DNA from: Couchioplanes caeruleus
GTDB lineage: Bacteria; Actinomycetota; Actinomycetes; Mycobacteriales; Micromonosporaceae
Assembly: GCF_023499255.1 (NCBI RefSeq)
Contig: NZ_CP092183.1
Span: forward strand, 5,266,501-5,330,500
Reading direction: 5' to 3'
DNA length: 64,000 nt
Shown here: positions 44,415 to 52,948 of the stretch, piece by piece
How positions within the stretch are numbered: the stretch's first letter is position 1
Layout: every line of letters starts with the position of its first letter
The notes under the pieces: model-generated
Database searches by the model: none
Seen by the model: the letters and a program-made list of their open reading frames with translations, nothing else
What the model was told of the DNA's origin: nothing
Program-made: the position numbers and the translations under genes

Positions 44415-45641
44415 ATGGCCAGGCGCATTTCGAAGGAAGGCGTCATCGCGTTCCGCCTGGCGGCCCACCACCTCACGGAGCGGCTGAACGAGGACGGGCT
44501 GCTCGCCGCGGCGGGCCGGTGCGGTGTCCAGAACAGCCCGCCTGGGTCGGCGCTGCTGGCTTTGCACGCCCGGGTCCGAGACATGCGGCAAGAACGGTTG
44601 GACCACGTGGTCGCCGAGGAGAAGAGTCTGCTGCAGACCTGGTCCATGCGCGGCGCGCCGTTCTTCCTTCCGACCGCGGATGCGCCGGTGTTCACCACCG
44701 GTGTGCTGCCGCCGACCGAGGAGGCGTTGCGGCACTTCGTCCTCGGCGTGCAACAGTCGGTGGATCGTCTTGGTGTGAGCCTGGCCGAGGCGGTCGAGCT
44801 CACGGGCCACCATATGGGTGAGGTGCTCGCCGGACGCCGGCTCGCGATCGACGAGCTGGGCGGAGAGCTCGCCGCGCGGATCGCTTGCGACTTGCCGAAG
44901 GGGCAGCGCGACGTCTGGGAGGAAGAAGGTCCTTACGCCGCGGGCCAGGCGATCGGTGAGGCCGTGGTGCACTTCTGCATCCGCATCCTCACGTTGCGGC
45001 AGGTCGTCTGCCTCGCTCCGCGTGTCGGGAACAAGGCGCCGTTCGTGCTGCTGAACGAGTGGCTCGGCCACTCGATCCCGCGCGTCGACCCGGACGTCGC
45101 GCGGGGCGAACTGCTGCGTCGTTACCTGCACTGCTACGGGCCTTCGACACGTGCGGATTTCGCCGCGTGGGTGGGGGTCCGCGTCGGCGACACCGGTCCA
45201 TGGTGGAGCCCGGTCCGGGACGAGTTGAGGCAGGTTGAGTTCGGCGGCACGTCCTGGATCCTCACCGGTGACCTCGACGCGCTCCAGTCGTCCGCGATCC
45301 CGGATGGGGTACGCCTGCTGCCGCCTTCCGACCCGTATACGCAGCTACGTGACCGCGACACGATCGTCGACAAGAAACACCATCGGGCGGTGTGGACGAC
45401 GGTCGGCGCACCCGGCACGATCCTCACCGACGGCAGGATCGCCGGAATATGGCGGTCACGCAGGAGTGGCCGGAAGCTGGCCTTCACGATCAAGCCGTTC
45501 GGCTCGATGCCACAGCGGGATCGGAAGGCGCTGAACGACGAGGCCGAGCAGATCGCCGCATTGCGGGGCGCGTCGTCCGTAGACATCGTGTTCGCCGACG
45601 AGGACGACTCCGACCAACCACCCCGTTTTTTGCATCAGTAG
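44415..45641 (+). CDS. winged-helix DNA-binding protein, YcaQ/AlkX (HTH_42) family
   Basis: The 408-residue protein follows the HTH_42/DUF1006 pattern: N-terminal helical segment (EGVIAFRLAAHHLTERL), central winged-helix region (about 150-270; LLRRYLHCYGPSTRADFAAW, WSPVRDELRQVEFGG) and C-terminal LLPPSDPYTQLRDRDTIVD with GTILTDGRIAGIWRSRRSG. YcaQ/AlkX proteins are DNA glycosylases that unhook interstrand crosslinks using a QxD/QxQ-type motif; I cannot confirm the catalytic residues here. It stands alone under a probable leaderless promoter. Confidence 0.75.
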   Translation: MARRISKEGVIAFRLAAHHLTERLNEDGLLAAAGRCGVQNSPPGSALLALHARVRDMRQERLDHVVAEEKSLLQTWSMRGAPFFLPTADAPVFTTGVLPPTEEALRHFVLGVQQSVDRLGVSLAEAVELTGHHMGEVLAGRRLAIDELGGELAARIACDLPKGQRDVWEEEGPYAAGQAIGEAVVHFCIRILTLRQVVCLAPRVGNKAPFVLLNEWLGHSIPRVDPDVARGELLRRYLHCYGPSTRADFAAWVGVRVGDTGPWWSPVRDELRQVEFGGTSWILTGDLDALQSSAIPDGVRLLPPSDPYTQLRDRDTIVDKKHHRAVWTTVGAPGTILTDGRIAGIWRSRRSGRKLAFTIKPFGSMPQRDRKALNDEAEQIAALRGASSVDIVFADEDDSDQPPRFLHQ

Positions 45642-45668
45642 GCATTGCCGTCGGCTCCCCAGGTTCGC

Positions 45669-45697
45669 TTGACCGTGTCGACGTCGCCTTGCTTAAT
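45669..45697 (+). promoter_or_regulatory. promoter of the AraC-type gene
   Basis: -35 TTGACC (45669-45674) and -10 CTTAAT (45692-45697) are 17 nt apart; the -10 ends 6 nt before the ATG at 45704, again a leaderless arrangement, although GGTGGA also precedes the ATG. Confidence 0.5.
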
Positions 45698-45703
45698 GGT
45701 GGA

Positions 45704-46540
45704 ATGGTTGCTGAAGGCCGCGCGGAGGCGGCCTGCGCCGGACCGAGCCGGGCGCTGGCGAATTGGGTGCAGAATTACACTGCGTATCGGGAGCGGCTGG
45801 TCCGGCCGGTGCGGAGGCAGGAGGCTGCGTGCCTCGACGTGGTGCTGCTCATCTCGTCCGGCGATCCGGTCCTCGTGCCGGCCGCCGGTGCACGGCCTGG
45901 TTCCGAGACCGGTTACCAGTCGGTGCTGGTGACTGCCCATGACCGACCGATGGCCACGGTGCATTCGGGCCGGCAAGAAGGCTTTCATGTACGGATGACA
46001 CCGTTGGCCGCCTACCGCCTCCTGGCCGGTGCACCGGTCAATGAATCGACGAACAGGGTGCTGGACCTGCCTTCGGTCTTCGGAAGCCGCGGCGAACTGC
46101 TGGTGGAGCGGATGAGGGCGGAGCCTGTCGGTGGTCGCCGTGTACGGCTCGTCGAAGCCGCGCTGCGGGCTTGGCTCGGTGCCGGCCCACAGCCCGCGCC
46201 CCAGGTGGTCCGGGCTTGGCGGCACATGCGGGCGAACCGCGGCAACGTCTCCGTGCAAGCGCTGGTCAACCGGGCCGGCTGGAGCCACCGGCACTTCACG
46301 AACCAGTTCCGGCGCCAGGTGGGAGTGGCGCCCAAGACCGCCGCCAGACTGTTGCGGTTCCAATACGCCGTGGAGCTTTTGGCCGAAAGGACGGAATCGC
46401 TGGCCGGCGTGGCGGCAGCTGTCGGTTACGCGGACCAAGCCCATTTCACACGCGAGTTCTCCGCACTCGCCGGGTGTCTGCCGTCCCGCTTCAACGCCGG
46501 GTCGATTTCGTTCAAGACCAGGTCCTGTCCGACTCGTTAG
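45704..46540 (+). CDS. AraC-family transcriptional regulator
   Basis: The 278-residue protein has an N-terminal sensing domain (to about 170) of the DUF6597/AraC N-terminal type (YQSVLVTAHDRPMATVHSG, FHVRMTPLAAYRLLAGAPV). The C-terminal double helix-turn-helix (about 180-270) contains VSVQALVNRAGWSHRHFTNQ, FRRQVGVAPKTAARLLRFQ and GVAAAVGYADQAHFTREFSA. The next gene, a VOC protein, starts 39 nt after its stop and is a plausible target or operon partner. Confidence 0.85.
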   Translation: MVAEGRAEAACAGPSRALANWVQNYTAYRERLVRPVRRQEAACLDVVLLISSGDPVLVPAAGARPGSETGYQSVLVTAHDRPMATVHSGRQEGFHVRMTPLAAYRLLAGAPVNESTNRVLDLPSVFGSRGELLVERMRAEPVGGRRVRLVEAALRAWLGAGPQPAPQVVRAWRHMRANRGNVSVQALVNRAGWSHRHFTNQFRRQVGVAPKTAARLLRFQYAVELLAERTESLAGVAAAVGYADQAHFTREFSALAGCLPSRFNAGSISFKTRSCPTR

Positions 46541-46579
46541 CGTGCCCGTCGACGGTCGCCGATCCGGGAGGACTCTGAC

Positions 46580-47119
46580 ATGGACATGCTCGACCTTTAT
46601 CGCACCGGCACGCCATTCTTGGCAGTGGCTGACGCAGCCGCGGCTGTCGCCTTCTACCGTCTCGCCTTCGACGCTGACGTACGAATGCTCCTGAAGGCTG
46701 AGGGGCGGGTCATGCACGCCGCTCTGCTCATCCACGGTGGCCTGGTGGTGGTCGTGGACGAGATGCCGGAAGTGGGCCTGTTCTCCGTCGATCACTACGG
46801 CGGCGTGCCGATGTCGATCTTGGTGAGTTGTCCGGACGCGGACACGGCCGTGGAGCGGGCGCAGGCTGCAGGCGCCACCGTCCTTGCCCCGGTCCAGGAC
46901 AGCTTCAGCGGCGATCGGCACGGGCTGATTCGCTGCCCTTACGGCTACCGATGGGTTCTGTCGACCCGGGTACGGCCGCAATCCATCGCGGAAACCGAGC
47001 ATCGGTTCCAGGCCTGGGTGGCCGCCGGCGGGACGGTCGGTGCCGTGCCGTCTTCGAACGGGCCTCGACCACAAGTGGTTGCCGAGTACAGTGCTGGCGA
47101 CCGCCATCGGGAGGGGTGA
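46580..47119 (+). CDS. VOC-superfamily (glyoxalase/PhnB-like) protein
   Basis: The 179-residue protein has two betaalphabeta-beta-beta units: FLAVADAAAAVAFYRLAFDA, MHAALLIHGGLVVVVDEMPE, and a second unit ending LIRCPYGYRWVLSTRVR. The shape resembles PhnB-like members; metal ligands are not obvious. The 40-residue C-terminal extension is unusual. Ribosome site GGAGG lies 8 nt before the ATG. Its stop lies at the start of the next gene, suggesting coupling. The substrate is unknown. Confidence 0.7.
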   Translation: MDMLDLYRTGTPFLAVADAAAAVAFYRLAFDADVRMLLKAEGRVMHAALLIHGGLVVVVDEMPEVGLFSVDHYGGVPMSILVSCPDADTAVERAQAAGATVLAPVQDSFSGDRHGLIRCPYGYRWVLSTRVRPQSIAETEHRFQAWVAAGGTVGAVPSSNGPRPQVVAEYSAGDRHREG

Positions 47120-47124
47120 GCGAC

Positions 47125-47511
47125 GTGGCCACCGTGGAGGACCTGGTGGAGCGAGCGAGGCCGTTGCTCCCTCCCGGCAGCCGGATACGGCACGCCTTCA
47201 TCTGCCAGGCCGCGCCGAACTTCGCTTACTTCTTCGTCAACTGGGCCACAGGCCTGACCATGTTCATGATCAAGTACCGGTGCGTGGCGATCACGGACGA
47301 CGCGATTGTGGTGATGGACGGTCCCTCTCTGTCCGGGGGCGCCAGGCCCACGTCCATCCTCGGCACGATGCCGCGTCACACTCGGCTGGGCCCGGTGTCC
47401 GGTCGCTGGAGTGAGGTCGATCTGCTCGGTGAACGACACTGGGTGAAGAAGCGCTTTCACGGTGAGATCACCGCTGCCGACGCCGAGGCAGGTTTCACGT
47501 ACGCGTCATGA
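47125..47511 (+). CDS. conserved hypothetical protein, PH-like
   Basis: The 128-residue protein has alternating beta-strands: RHAFICQAAPNFAYFFVNWA, YRCVAITDDAIVVMDGPS, RHTRLGPVSGRWSEVDLLG and WVKKRFHGEI. This pattern recalls bacterial PH-like domains. GTG 47125 is 9 nt after GAGGG; GTG 47116 would instead overlap the VOC stop by 4 nt. It is probably in an operon with the VOC gene. Function unknown. Confidence 0.55.
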   Translation: MATVEDLVERARPLLPPGSRIRHAFICQAAPNFAYFFVNWATGLTMFMIKYRCVAITDDAIVVMDGPSLSGGARPTSILGTMPRHTRLGPVSGRWSEVDLLGERHWVKKRFHGEITAADAEAGFTYAS

Positions 47512-48060
47512 CGGCCGGCCGAGGATGCCGCTGTCAGAGCGGTCGGCCGTCGCGGGACATCCCGGGCGGAGCGCGGGTCGCTTTGAGTGTGTACCGCGAC
47601 GAGGGCATGCATCACCACGATGAAGTCGGGTCGCGAACGATTTTGGCCGACTACGACCGCGCCCGCTTGAGCCGGGCTGGCCACCACCACGGCAGCAGCC
47701 GTGGTGGTGGCGGTGTCGAATCTCGTGGACACGAAATCTCCAGACGATCATGCGGTGCTGGGACCGGTGTTCAACCGGTGTCCAAAGCCGCGGAGAGAAC
47801 CACACGTATGGTCGAGGGCCTCCTCGATCAATAGACAGGCGCTCATGGCCGACACTGCGCCGTCGCCCGGGCCGACACGTCGCGTACAGCCCATGAGAGC
47901 TGCCTGCTGCGCAACTTCGCCGATGTGCGGTTGTTGGTCTTAGCGAGTTTGAAGGGCGCCGTGGAATGCACTCTCTGTGGCAGAGTCCCTCTGTGCTCTG
48001 CCAGTCGTCTCCGGTAGGAGGACGGGCAGACGCGGGTCCCGTCTCGAGAGGAAATCCGCC
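47512..48060. other. about 550 bp without a confident gene
   Basis: It holds the strong hairpin at 47680-47711. A minus-strand ORF from GTG 47732 (91 residues) has GGAG 5 nt upstream, but its sequence is low in complexity and it crosses the hairpin; I do not call it. Codon use in the other frames looks random. Confidence 0.4.
47680..47711. other. perfect 13-bp stem hairpin
   Basis: GCCACCACCACGG (47680-47692) and CCGTGGTGGTGGC (47699-47711) are exact complements around the loop CAGCAG. No T-tract follows on either strand. It is 170 bp past the end of the PH-like gene, so it may be a distant terminator or part of a structured RNA. Confidence 0.6.
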
Positions 48061-48429
48061 GTGGCTCAGTACGCCGTCCTGATCTATGCCAACGACTCCG
48101 CCCACGCACCGGAGGCCACCGCAGCCGACACGGAGTCGTGCGACGAGCACGCCGACGAGCTGGCGGCCGCCGAGTCGATGGTCATGGCCTACGCGCTCAC
48201 ACCGCGTGACATGGCGACGTCGCTGCGGGCGGGCTCGACCACCGACGGGCCGTTCCTCGACGCCCACGAGGTCGTCGCCGGCTTCTACGTCATCGAGGCC
48301 CCAGATCTGGACGCGGCGCTGGCCATTGCGCGTACCAACCCTGTGCTCCGCGAGGGTGGCGGTGTGGAGGTGCGACCGGTTCACAGCGGTGGAACGGTGC
48401 AACGTGCGAGCGAGCAGCAGACCATGTAG
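48061..48429 (+). CDS. YCII-related (DGPF) family protein
   Basis: The 122-residue protein fits the YCII fold: QYAVLIYANDSAHAPEA at the start, the family signature TTDGPFLDAHEVVAGFYVIE and EVRPVH near the end. Family members are small dimers of uncertain, possibly enzymatic function, often paired with ECF sigma factors, none of which is adjacent. The GTG at 48061 follows ribosome site GAGAGGA. Confidence 0.8.
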   Translation: MAQYAVLIYANDSAHAPEATAADTESCDEHADELAAAESMVMAYALTPRDMATSLRAGSTTDGPFLDAHEVVAGFYVIEAPDLDAALAIARTNPVLREGGGVEVRPVHSGGTVQRASEQQTM

Positions 48430-48546
48430 CGGCCATGGCAGACCCCGACGACGCCCGGCGTGAGCGGCGCGGAACCCATGCTCATGCCGCGATCCGGCCG
48501 GACACCGCACACCGCGGTCGGCGGTGAAGTCGGGCAGGATTGAGCA

Positions 48547-48942
48547 GTGCCCTACGTGTGGATGGCCGGTTGGCAGATGGAGTGCTGCGGTACGCCCTTC
48601 CGCAAGGGCGACCAGGTGTCGTGGCGGCTGCGGCATCCCCACTCCACCGAGCTGGCATGGCTCGACCTTGTGCTCCATGACGGAGTCGCCGCCACCGTTG
48701 ATGCGGTTGAAGACCACCACGGTGATCCGAGCGCTCCGCTGACTGTGGGCGTCGTCGCCTCGATCGCCACGCTGCATTGCCGCTTCACGCCCGAGCCGGT
48801 TGCCGGATCTGGGCTCGTGACGTCTGTCGCCATGGCCGAGAAGTGGAACGACGACTTGGACGATCAGCACTTCGCCGGCTTCCTCATCCGCATCGTCACC
48901 GCGGATCCAGCGAACCTCCAGGGCAGGCTGCCGACCTCCTGA
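48547..48942 (+). CDS. conserved hypothetical protein (DUF6578-like)
   Basis: The 131-residue protein begins with the characteristic VWMAGWQMECCGTPFRKGDQ that I associate with DUF6578. Paired Cys (ECC) and later His residues could hold a metal. The GTG start is preceded by CAGGAT with 6 nt spacing, again suggesting a leaderless mRNA. Function unknown. Confidence 0.6.
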   Translation: MPYVWMAGWQMECCGTPFRKGDQVSWRLRHPHSTELAWLDLVLHDGVAATVDAVEDHHGDPSAPLTVGVVASIATLHCRFTPEPVAGSGLVTSVAMAEKWNDDLDDQHFAGFLIRIVTADPANLQGRLPTS

Positions 48943-49047
48943 TCTGCCGCTGCCCGCCCGCTACTGAATGCACGGTAGCGGAGGTGCCGATGCGGTCGCG
49001 GCAGAGCCGGGTGCCGCGTGGCCCGTGCGTACGCGAGAATCTTGGGC

Positions 49048-49743
49048 ATGTCCTACGACCTGGCTGTCTGGGAAGGCGCTCGGCCGGCGAACGACGCCGC
49101 CGCCGCGGCCGAATTCGAGGCGCTGTATGCCCGATTCGTCGAAACGGAGGGGTCCGTCGAGCCGACGGAACGTGTAGCCAGGTACGTGGCGGCGCTGCTG
49201 GACCGCCATCCGGACATCGACACCGACGCCGGCGATGACAGCCCTTGGTCGACCGCACCGCTGTTGAATGAGGCGAGTGGGCCGTTGGTGTACTTCCCCA
49301 TGGTGTGGAGCCGGTGCGACGAGGTCTCGGCGTGGGCCGCTGAGGTGGCCGAGCAACATGGATTGAACTGTTACGACCCGCAGCTGGAGCAGCTTCGCAC
49401 GTCATGTTCCCGGCCGTGGCGCTTCGAGTTGACGTCGGCGCACGGCCGCACGTTTCGAGACCCGGACGCTGACGTCACCCGCACGGTTCTGACGCGATTG
49501 TCCGCGGACGACTACTTCGCCGTACTGACTCGATTCGATGACTGGTACATCCAGGTCGGCTACGGCGAGCGCGCCGGGACCCGCACCGGTTGGTACGCCT
49601 TGGAGCGTCGCGACGGAAGCCCAGAGAAGCATTACCGGGTGGAGCTTACGAGCGTCGAAGACGTCATCAACGCCTTCGACGCCTTCCTCCAGAACGATCC
49701 GGCGATGACACGCCGGTTCGCGTGGCAACGGTACGCCGTTTGA
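49048..49743 (+). CDS. conserved hypothetical protein, immunity-protein-like
   Basis: The 231-residue soluble protein starts MSYDLAVWEGARPANDAAA and is rich in Trp and acidic residues (PLVYFPMVWSRCDEVSAWAA, DDYFAVLTRFDDWYIQVGYG). The style resembles SMI1- or Imm-type immunity proteins of polymorphic toxin systems, but no toxin gene is nearby. ATG 49048 is preferred; GAGAAT lies 7 nt upstream. Confidence 0.5.
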   Translation: MSYDLAVWEGARPANDAAAAAEFEALYARFVETEGSVEPTERVARYVAALLDRHPDIDTDAGDDSPWSTAPLLNEASGPLVYFPMVWSRCDEVSAWAAEVAEQHGLNCYDPQLEQLRTSCSRPWRFELTSAHGRTFRDPDADVTRTVLTRLSADDYFAVLTRFDDWYIQVGYGERAGTRTGWYALERRDGSPEKHYRVELTSVEDVINAFDAFLQNDPAMTRRFAWQRYAV

Positions 49744-49959
49744 ACCGTGCGACGGCGACGCACTCTATGCCGCTGATCGCGCGTCGTCCGGTACCGCATA
49801 TATGACCGCGCGCAGTCTGCGAGGATTCCGGTGTCGTCCACGTCCTGAGACCACGCGAGGGCCACGCCGCCGGCCGGCAGCGCCTTGCCGCTTCGCTCCC
49901 GGCGCGGACCGGTGGTGACCACCGCGACACCGGCAGGCACGCCGAAGCCCCGCCCCTGA
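49744..49959. other. non-coding stretch before the PASTA fragment
   Basis: About 215 bp without a credible gene or signal. Confidence 0.35.
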
Positions 49960-50148
49960 GCTGATCGCTGGACCTGGCTCGCTGCCTCCGCCGGGGTTGA
50001 CGGTGACGCTGGCGTATACGGACGGCGAGTGGACGGTGGCGGCATCGACTCCAATTGGGTGGTTGTCTCGCAGGACCTGAAGTCGGGCACTAGGGTCGCC
50101 GCAGACTCGTTCATCACCGCTACGGTAAAGAAATCCTCCGACCGTTAA
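49960..50148 (+). pseudogene. fragment of a PASTA-domain protein C-terminus
   Basis: A 62-residue frame with no start codon ends in a PASTA-like strand pattern: GGGIDSNWVVVSQDLKSGT and RVAADSFITATVKKSSDR, then TAA. The SNWVVVSQDxKxGTRV core matches the second half of PASTA domains. The preceding part of the domain and the rest of the gene are absent; an in-frame stop lies at 49957-49959. About 270 bp without a gene follow, to the FN3/CBM2 gene. Confidence 0.35.
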
Positions 50149-50419
50149 GAACGGCCGCACAGCTGGCGACGGAGCGACAAGTTCGTGCCTGAGTTACGGC
50201 AACGGATACGGACCGTTCCGATGACGCGGTCGATCCAACACCTGTGGATACCGTCAATGCAATCTTGCAGGTGCGGCCACGGGTATGGCTTGGAGCGCAT
50301 ACGGCGCGACTTTCCGTCGGTGACGACGGTGTATGACCACCGTGCCAGGGCGAGCAGGCTGGTTGCGCACGTTCGAATGCCGGGAGCCGGGGCGCCCACG
50401 ACGGGGACGCCCCGGCAGA

Positions 50420-51427
50420 TCAGGCGAGGGTGCAGGCCGTACCGTTCAGCGCGGCTGTCGTGGCCGGGGCGTTGCTCTTCGCGTACGTGCCGACCAGGCC
50501 GAGCGTGACCTCGGCACCGGGCTGGATCGTCGCGTTCCAGGTTTCGCTGGTCAACGTCACCGTCGAGCCGGACTGGGCCCACTTCGCCGCCCACGACGAT
50601 GTGACGCGCTGGTCGCCGCCCAGGGACAAGAGGAGGGACCAGCCGTTGACCGCCGCGGTCGCGGTGTTCGTCAGCTTCACCTCGGCGACGAAACCGCCCG
50701 GCCAGTCGCTGGTCGTCTTGTAGGAGACCTTGCACGGGGTGGCCGGCGTGGGCGGGGGTGTGGCGGTCGTGGACACCTGGTTGGAGGCGATCGACAGGTT
50801 GCCGGCCGCGTCGTGTGCGCGCACGTAGTAGCGGATCATGCCGGTCTGGGTGCTCAGGATCGGCGCGGTGAAGGAGGTGCCGGTCGTGGTGCCGAGATAC
50901 CGGGACACGTACCAGCCGTCGAACAGGTAGACGTAGTAGCCGGTCAGTTCCACGTCGTCGGTGGACGCCGTCCAGGTGAGCTGCGCGCCGGCCGGGCCGA
51001 CGCCGGTGAGGGTGAGATTGCCGGGGGCGGTCGGCGCGGTCATGTCGCCGGTGGTGTTCGCCGGGGTGACCACGACGAGCGCGGCACTCGCCGTTGAGGA
51101 GTGGCCGTCGGCGTCGATGGCCTGGACGGTGAACCCGTACTGACCGTTCGGACCGATGCCGGACGTGACGGTGGCGGTGGTGACGTTGCCGACGCGCTGG
51201 CTGTAGCCGACGTCGCCGAAGGCGGGCCAGTAGCTGAGCGAGTAGTCGACGGGATCGCCGGTGGCGGCGGTCCAGGCGAGGGTCACCGAGGTCGGGCTGA
51301 TGGAGGTGACGTGGAGGTCGGAGGGCGCGGATGGCGCCGCCGCCGCTGCGGCACGGTCGGCGATCGGGAACAGCGCGCCGACGGAGAGCAGGGCGACCAG
51401 GAACGCACGAAAACGGTACGTGGGCAT
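50420..51427 (-). CDS. secreted protein with two FN3 domains and CBM2
   Basis: The 335-residue protein starts MPTYRFRAFLVALLSVGAL, a Sec signal. FN3 domain 1 (about residues 33-118) has APSDLHVTSISPTSVTLAW; FN3 domain 2 (about 122-220) has APGNLTLTGVGPAGAQLTW and ends NLSIASNQVSTTA. A CBM2-like domain (about 230-335) with a Cys pair follows. No catalytic domain is present, so it binds polysaccharide without cutting it, perhaps as an adhesin, or is a truncated form of a larger enzyme. ATG 51427 is preferred; an in-frame ATG at 51445 is possible. Confidence 0.75.
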   Translation of the reverse strand: MPTYRFRAFLVALLSVGALFPIADRAAAAAAPSAPSDLHVTSISPTSVTLAWTAATGDPVDYSLSYWPAFGDVGYSQRVGNVTTATVTSGIGPNGQYGFTVQAIDADGHSSTASAALVVVTPANTTGDMTAPTAPGNLTLTGVGPAGAQLTWTASTDDVELTGYYVYLFDGWYVSRYLGTTTGTSFTAPILSTQTGMIRYYVRAHDAAGNLSIASNQVSTTATPPPTPATPCKVSYKTTSDWPGGFVAEVKLTNTATAAVNGWSLLLSLGGDQRVTSSWAAKWAQSGSTVTLTSETWNATIQPGAEVTLGLVGTYAKSNAPATTAALNGTACTLA

Positions 51428-51568
51428 CCTACGACCGTCCGGCATCACATCGATGACTGTCAACCCGATGAGGCGGTACCGGGCTTCCCGGCGATCCGGC
51501 CCGCCGCATCGCTCGTCGTGGGGGCGCACGGGCCGACGGATGCGCCGCTCCACCGTCACAATGAACCT

Positions 51569-52251
51569 GTGCGCGAACGTCGAGGCGAGTCACCAGCGCT
51601 CCGTGCCGCGACGGTCACGGGAACGTCGGGCCGTGTCGGCGCGGCGATTGCCGCAGCGCTTCAAGCGGATGGTTGGTTCATTCGCGGGGTCGACCGGGTG
51701 CCGGGTCGATGGACCAGCCTGCTCGGAGACCTGCGTGACCCGAAGGTACGCCGGGCCGCACTCCAGCAGTCCGAGCTCTTGGTTCACGCCGCCGCCCTGC
51801 ACGCGCCGCGCCCCGTCCGCGTGACATCTACGACGAGACGAAACCCGCCGCCGAGCGGTTGGTCGCCTCGGGTGCCACCCCGTCGGTCAGCTTGCGTATC
51901 GCGCGCTGCTTCCCGGAGCCGCTGCCCGTGCAGGCGACCCACTTCCTGCATCGAGCCGTAGCGTTGGACGATGTCGTGACAGCCGTCGTACGCATCATCG
52001 GGCAGCACGCCGTGACCGGCACCTTCAACGTCGCTGGGCCCTACCCCTTCACCCGGGCGGACTGTCCCCCACTGATCGAGGACGCAGCCGGGTTGATCGC
52101 GGCGCGGCTTCCCGGCATGGCTGCCGCGTTCCGGGAGAGGCGCTGGCCGCTGCCTCGCACCCTCGACCGGGTCCACGACTCCCACGCCGCCGCGGAAGCC
52201 TTCGGCTATCGCCCGTCTCACGGAATCCATCAGCTGCTGCGCTCGCGCTGA
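51569..52251 (+). pseudogene. NAD-dependent epimerase/dehydratase (SDR), internally deleted
   Basis: The N-terminal part has the Rossmann motif TVTGTSGRVGAAIAAAL and LLGDLRDPKVRRAAL, then ELLVHAAALHAP. At about 51800-51825 the frame shifts and the usual middle of the domain (some 70 residues) is missing. The remainder starts at DIYDETKPAAERLVAS, containing the YxxxK pair, and ends normally (FGYRPSHGIHQLL). It would be a sugar-nucleotide or related epimerase if intact. A CACAAT -10-like element lies 6 nt before the GTG. Confidence 0.8.
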
Positions 52252-52304
52252 CGCCTCCCGCCCCGGTCAGCGCTTCCCGGAGGCATTCGCGGGGCTGGTG
52301 GGCG

Positions 52305-52889
52305 TCAGAGCAGCGCGCGCATCGCGTCGTTCTCGGCGGTCTGCTCGTTGATGACGTGCTTCGCCATCCCGTGGGTGTAGACGTTGCGGCCGTCGCCGTC
52401 GAGCAGCGAGCGGGCCATCGTGATCGCCCCGGTGTGGTGCTCGATCATGAGTCGCAGGAACATCCGGCCGGCGGCCGGGCCCGTGGCCGCGTCGAGTGCC
52501 CGCAGCTGCGCCTCGGTCAGCATCCCGGCCGACCCGCCACCGGCGTGGTGGTGTCCGCCGGCCGCGTCCGCTGCTCCCCACGCGGTCAGCCAGGCGTTCG
52601 TCTCGTCGATCTCACGCTGCTGGTCGTGGGCGATGAAGTCGGCGATCAGCCGTACCCGTTCCGGGATGCCCGGCTTGGCGACCAGCGCCCGGCTCATCCG
52701 GACGGCCTGGGCGTGGTGCGCCACCATCATCTGCGCGAACTCCAGGTCCGCGCTGCTGGGAGCGGCGACGGTGGCGGCCGCGGCGACGGGCTGCCGCGGC
52801 TGCTCGGCCCGGCCCCGGACGGCGAACGTCAGGACGGTGAGCGCGGTGGCGGCCAGCACGAGCGCGGCGGCGAAACGGCGCAGGGGCAC
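52305..52889 (-). CDS. DUF305 exported protein
   Basis: The 194-residue protein has an N-terminal anchor or signal helix (about 5-25) and two DUF305 units: FAQMMVAHHAQAVRMSRALV and FLRLMIEHHTGAITMARSLL, with paired His, and a linker GHHHAGGG. DUF305 proteins are four-helix ferritin-like bundles often linked to copper. The GTG start follows ribosome site GAAAGGA. It is 59 bp downstream of the amine oxidase gene on the same strand and is likely the third gene of that operon; a copper-handling role for the oxidase is plausible. Confidence 0.85.
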   Translation of the reverse strand: MPLRRFAAALVLAATALTVLTFAVRGRAEQPRQPVAAAATVAAPSSADLEFAQMMVAHHAQAVRMSRALVAKPGIPERVRLIADFIAHDQQREIDETNAWLTAWGAADAAGGHHHAGGGSAGMLTEAQLRALDAATGPAAGRMFLRLMIEHHTGAITMARSLLDGDGRNVYTHGMAKHVINEQTAENDAMRALL

Positions 52890-52948
52890 GGGTGGTCCTT
52901 TCGCGGGCGGCGGCCGGCCCGGACGGGTGTCCGGGCCGGCCGCGGTGC

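Noticed and set aside
47457..47732. 91-residue minus-strand ORF with GGAG at 5 nt
   Set aside because: The N-terminal residues are simply the hairpin arms read as Thr/Ala/Val repeats, and it runs into the 3' end of the PH-like gene.
49632..50117. 161-residue minus-strand ORF in the gap after the immunity-like gene
   Set aside because: Its composition is random and it overlaps the end of a supported gene and the PASTA fragment on the other strand.
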